Assembly (NCBI GenBank): GCA_027532555.1
Contig: JAPZTJ010000011.1
Coordinates: forward strand, 56,591 to 120,590
DNA from: Aquidulcibacter sp.
Lineage (GTDB): Bacteria; Pseudomonadota; Alphaproteobacteria; Caulobacterales; Aquidulcibacteraceae
Length of the DNA stretch: 64,000 nt
Direction of reading: 5' to 3'
Shown here: positions 61,597 to 64,000 of the stretch, in pieces
Numbering within the stretch: the first letter of the stretch is position 1
Layout of the letters: every line of letters starts with the position of its first letter
Translations under genes and position numbers: made by a program
The notes under the pieces: generated by a model
The model's input: only the letters and a program-made list of their open reading frames with translations
What the model was told of the DNA's origin: nothing
Databases searched by the model: none

Positions 61597-62802
61597 ATGA
61601 TCCGCACGACTGCAAAGAACCGCCTATCCGCTGTTTCTGTCCGATCTGCTAAGCCGGGCAAGCATTGCGATGGCGGCGGGCTTTGGTTGTATTGCGGCAC
61701 CGATGGCACTTCGCGGTGGGTGTTGCGGCTTCATGTTCATGGCAAGCGGCGGGAAATGGGTCTGGGTGCGTTCCCGGCTGTTTCTCTGGCTAGCGCGCGT
61801 GAACAGGCAGAGCGGTGGCGGGTTGTTGCAGCGTCGGGCCGTGATCCGATCCGCGTTCGTGAAACTGAGGCGCGGGCGGCGGCGCGTTCTGATATCTCAC
61901 TGTCTCATGTGACCGCTGAGGCGTTTGAAGCGCGCAAAGCGGAATTGAAGGGCGATGGTGAAGCGGGCCGTTGGATGTCGCCTCTAGCTATTCATGTCCT
62001 GCCTAAAATTGGAAATCTGCCTGTCACTGAGATCAATCAACGCGATATTCATGAAGTCATATCGCCAATATGGCACTCCAAGGCAGATACAGCCCGAAAG
62101 GCGCTCAATCGACTGGCTATTGTATTGCGGCACGGCGCGGCAATGGGCCTAGAGGTGGACTTGCAAGCTACAGACAAGGCGCGCGCCTTATTGGGTAAGT
62201 CACGCCACCAACCAAAGCCGATTCCTGCGATGTCATGGGCTGATGTGCCTGCCTTCTATGCTAGCCTTGAGGCACCAACCATCACGCACCTAGCTTTGCG
62301 GCTGATGATCCTGACGGGAGTTCGTTCCAAACCATTGCGGGCCATCCGGCTAGACCAGATTGAAGGCGATGTGTGGACGGTGCCCGGTGAGGATATGAAG
62401 GGCCGAAAGGGTAGGACACCAGATTATCGCGTTCCACTGTCAAAAGAAGCACTGAGGGTGATCGATTTGGCGAAGGCCCATGAGCGGCGGGGCTATTTAT
62501 TTCCAAACCAGTCCGGGCGGGGATTTGTCTCTGATACCGCCTTGCAGCACCACCTCGAACGGCAAGGCTTAGAAGCGCGCCCTCATGGCTTTCGCACCAG
62601 TTTAAGGGTCTGGCTGGCTGAGGCTACAGACGCGCCTCATGAGGTCGCTGAAGCGATGCTAGCCCATACAGCCGATAGCGGCGTTGTGCGCGCGTATCGA
62701 CGCACTGACTTCCTTGAACAGCGCCGCGTGTTAGCCGAACGGTGGGCGGATCATGTCACAGGTGGGACCGGGCAAGTATTAGCTTTAGTGGCTAACCAAT
62801 AA
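61597..62802 (+). CDS. P4-type tyrosine integrase
   Basis: This site-specific recombinase of 401 aa has an N-terminal DUF4102-like arm-binding domain (about 10-95; KPGKHCDGGGLWLYC, REMGLGAFPAVSLASAREQA). A SAM-like core-binding domain follows. The catalytic domain has R243 (TGVRSKPLRAIR), H330 and R333 (PHGFRTSLRVW), H357 (MLAHTADS), and the nucleophile Y367 (VRAYRRTD). All needed residues are present. Base composition is close to the chromosome. It integrates and excises the element beginning at the tRNA-derived att site just upstream and running out of the window. Confidence 0.94.
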   Translation: MIRTTAKNRLSAVSVRSAKPGKHCDGGGLWLYCGTDGTSRWVLRLHVHGKRREMGLGAFPAVSLASAREQAERWRVVAASGRDPIRVRETEARAAARSDISLSHVTAEAFEARKAELKGDGEAGRWMSPLAIHVLPKIGNLPVTEINQRDIHEVISPIWHSKADTARKALNRLAIVLRHGAAMGLEVDLQATDKARALLGKSRHQPKPIPAMSWADVPAFYASLEAPTITHLALRLMILTGVRSKPLRAIRLDQIEGDVWTVPGEDMKGRKGRTPDYRVPLSKEALRVIDLAKAHERRGYLFPNQSGRGFVSDTALQHHLERQGLEARPHGFRTSLRVWLAEATDAPHEVAEAMLAHTADSGVVRAYRRTDFLEQRRVLAERWADHVTGGTGQVLALVANQ

Positions 62803-62921
62803 GAGAGGATGTGGCTGGCTGACAACCTCGCAAAGTTTACAAAAAGATTACAATTGGCTCAGGGGCCTTACACAGTAAGGCAGGCCTTGTTATCATTGGA
62901 TTCCTTAGAGCGTATTCGGTG

Positions 62922-62944
62922 ACTGTCGATCAATTTTGGACAGT
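62922..62944. promoter_or_regulatory. inverted repeat upstream of the AlpA-like gene
   Basis: ACTGTC and GACAGT are inverted arms with an 11-nt spacer; a second hairpin CCTTAC-ACA-GTAAGG lies at 62866-62880. Both are in the 211-nt gap before the AlpA-like gene and may be regulator or excisionase sites of the element. Confidence 0.3.
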
Positions 62945-63013
62945 TTTGAATCCGCAACACCCAGCCTCAGTTGAGAATGTTCCGGCAGCAAGTCGCTGCT
63001 AGGAGCAAAGCAA

Positions 63014-63202
63014 ATGACAAAACTTCTCACATTGCGTGAAGTCAGTGAACGCCTTGGCGGTCGGTCCCGTGCAAGCCTTTATATCGACTGGAAACTAGGC
63101 CGCCTACCTGCGCCAATTAAGATAGGGGGTCGGACCTACATGCGCGAAGGCGATCTAGCCGCCTTTATTCAGCAACGGCCTGAAGCGAATCTGGCCGCAT
63201 AG
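63014..63202 (+). CDS. AlpA-family DNA-binding protein (excisionase-like)
   Basis: This is a 62-aa MerR-like winged helix-turn-helix protein: LLTLREVSERLGGRSRASL, then IDWKLGRLPAPIKIGGRTY and REGDLAAFIQQR. Proteins of this type are excisionases or regulators of integrases in prophages and genomic islands. AGGAG lies about eight bases before the ATG. Position directly after the integrase fits that role. Confidence 0.9.
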   Translation: MTKLLTLREVSERLGGRSRASLYIDWKLGRLPAPIKIGGRTYMREGDLAAFIQQRPEANLAA

Positions 63203-63204
63203 TC

Positions 63205-63576
63205 ATGGACCTAAATACAAAACAGGTCCGCACTGGCAATGCGGACCCGTTGAAAATGAAGTCGCCTGCGGGGTGCGGGGCTTCACTTTCTACCAAGAAC
63301 GGCTCAAAAAATCAAGGTTCCCGCAAGGTCTCACGCCTTCGCAGGTCTCACTTTGAACGGCCCTCAGACAGCTTTCCAATTGATCGGGAGCGTATGGTTT
63401 CGGTTCAACCGGACGGCAAAGGCAAATGGTGGGCACTCCAAGAAGACAGTAGCGGCGGCTCGGTCCTTAATTGTGACGGCACAAAGCGAGGCGCTATCGA
63501 GGCGGCTTTAGAGTGGGTCTATCGCTACAATGCCGAAATGGAAGTGATCAATGATCCCACTGGGGGTGCACGATGA
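63205..63576 (+). CDS. hypothetical protein of the integrated element, 123 aa
   Basis: I do not recognise this protein. It starts 2 nt after the AlpA-like stop. The N-terminal half is basic and Ser-rich without a clear fold; the C-terminal half (VQPDGKGKWWALQEDSSGGS; AALEWVYRYNAEME) looks ordered. It overlaps the next gene by four bases (ATGA), so it belongs to the element's early operon. An in-frame ATG further in could also be the start. Confidence 0.6.
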   Translation: MDLNTKQVRTGNADPLKMKSPAGCGASLSTKNGSKNQGSRKVSRLRRSHFERPSDSFPIDRERMVSVQPDGKGKWWALQEDSSGGSVLNCDGTKRGAIEAALEWVYRYNAEMEVINDPTGGAR

Positions 63577-63779
63577 ATGCGGCTCCAGTTTCTTGCGGTG
63601 AATGCCACTACTTTGCCCCACTCCCAAAGGTTCCCGGCTTTTATGAAAAAGCGGCCGGCGACGGTACATGTCGGCATTCGGCACCCAAAGCCACTAGATC
63701 GGGACCAAACAACTTTCCAACGGTGACGCGCGACGCGTGGTGTCGGGTTGGCGAATTGAAGGGGGAGGTGCGGCCATGA
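63573..63779 (+). CDS. small cysteine-containing protein of the integrated element
   Basis: This is a 68-aa protein with CGECHYFAP near the start, then CRHSAPKAT and a final Cys in DAWCRVGE. The spacing suggests a small zinc-binding fold of four cysteines and histidine, as found in phage proteins of unknown role. It overlaps both neighbours by four bases. Function is not known. Confidence 0.65.
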   Translation: MNAAPVSCGECHYFAPLPKVPGFYEKAAGDGTCRHSAPKATRSGPNNFPTVTRDAWCRVGELKGEVRP

Positions 63780-64000
63780 ACCTCCATGAGATAGCTAAGC
63801 GCTTGGGTGGTGAGGTTTCAGGGGTGAGCATTGTTTGTCCCGGTCCTTCCCATTCCCCTAAGGATCGGTCCCTGTCTGTCCGGTTTAGCGGGCCTACTGA
63901 CTTTGTGGTCACCTCATTTGCTGGGGATGATTGGAAGGCCTGCAAGGACTATGTGAAGGATCGGCTAGGCATTGCTGAGGGCGATTATCAACGCTCTGAC
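63776..64000 (+). CDS. primase-like replication protein of the integrated element (N-terminal fragment)
   Basis: Only the first 75 codons are in the window; the frame is open at the edge. The sequence LGGEVSG, then CPGPSHSPKDRSLSVRF and VVTSFAGDDWKACKDYV, is the N-terminal zinc-finger-like region of Toprim/virulence-associated-E type primases found in islands and prophages. The ATG overlaps the preceding stop (ATGA). It suggests that the element carries its own replication-initiation module. Confidence 0.75.
   Translation, partial: MNLHEIAKRLGGEVSGVSIVCPGPSHSPKDRSLSVRFSGPTDFVVTSFAGDDWKACKDYVKDRLGIAEGDYQRSD

Overview
The window looks like the chromosome of a Caulobacterales-type alphaproteobacterium of moderate GC (genus not assignable from sequence alone). 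The evidence is System I cytochrome c maturation genes placed behind a FeuP/FeuQ-like two-component pair, an argB/HAD/dapD/dapE cluster, a TTAA-N7-TTAA CtrA-type box, two very large TonB-dependent receptors, a TadG-like pilus protein and a decayed gene-transfer-agent tail fragment. Almost all of it is conventional chromosomal DNA; the last 2.5 kb is the start of an integrated element.

Layout. 1-10.0 kb (minus strand): ccmH (cut by the window edge), ccmF, ccmE, ccmI, an unrecognised 468-aa protein, a sensor kinase/response regulator pair with a PepSY protein, a class-I amidotransferase-like hydrolase and a DnaJ-family protein. 10.1-10.5 kb: remnant of a phage/GTA tail gene. 10.8-15.3 kb: a PBP1A-type peptidoglycan synthase, a GMC oxidoreductase with a palindromic LacI-type site upstream, and a TonB protein ending at a strong two-way hairpin. 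15.4-25.3 kb (minus strand): a DUF1214/DUF1254/DUF6445 operon, then lysine and arginine biosynthesis genes (dapE, dapD, argB) with small companions. 25.4-30.3 kb: quinone oxidoreductase, monooxygenase-like protein, SDR and EamA exporter on plus; lysoplasmalogenase-like protein and SDR on minus, the latter behind a structured leader. 30.3-33.9 kb: dapF, purA and a CpcT-like periplasmic protein. 34.0-40.5 kb: two signalling proteins in divergent orientation (a hybrid kinase fused to an EAL phosphodiesterase, and a receiver-kinase) and a TadG-like protein. 40.5-48.3 kb: nitronate monooxygenase-like protein, penicillin-acylase-family protein, a TonB-dependent receptor and an MDR dehydrogenase.

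48.3-59.6 kb is a coherent beta-glucan (probably laminarin-type) utilisation locus: LacI regulator, TonB-dependent receptor, tryptophan-halogenase-like flavoprotein, GH3 lipoprotein beta-glucosidase, FucP-type MFS sugar importer and GH16 endo-glucanase. The same 14-bp operator-like sequence (TGTGAGCGTTCACA and close variants) occurs twice in the receptor/halogenase divergent promoter and once upstream of the transporter, inside the 3' end of the GH16 gene. This gives a simple model in which the LacI protein controls extracellular cutting (GH16), outer-membrane uptake (receptor), hydrolysis to glucose (GH3) and import (MFS). A lipoprotein esterase with Ig-like domains follows.

From about 61.43 kb onward the sequence is an integrated element: an 18-nt tRNA 3'-end copy (att site), a P4-type tyrosine integrase, an AlpA-like excisionase/regulator, two small unknown genes and the start of a primase-like gene that leaves the window. 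No complete tRNA, rRNA or CRISPR array was seen.
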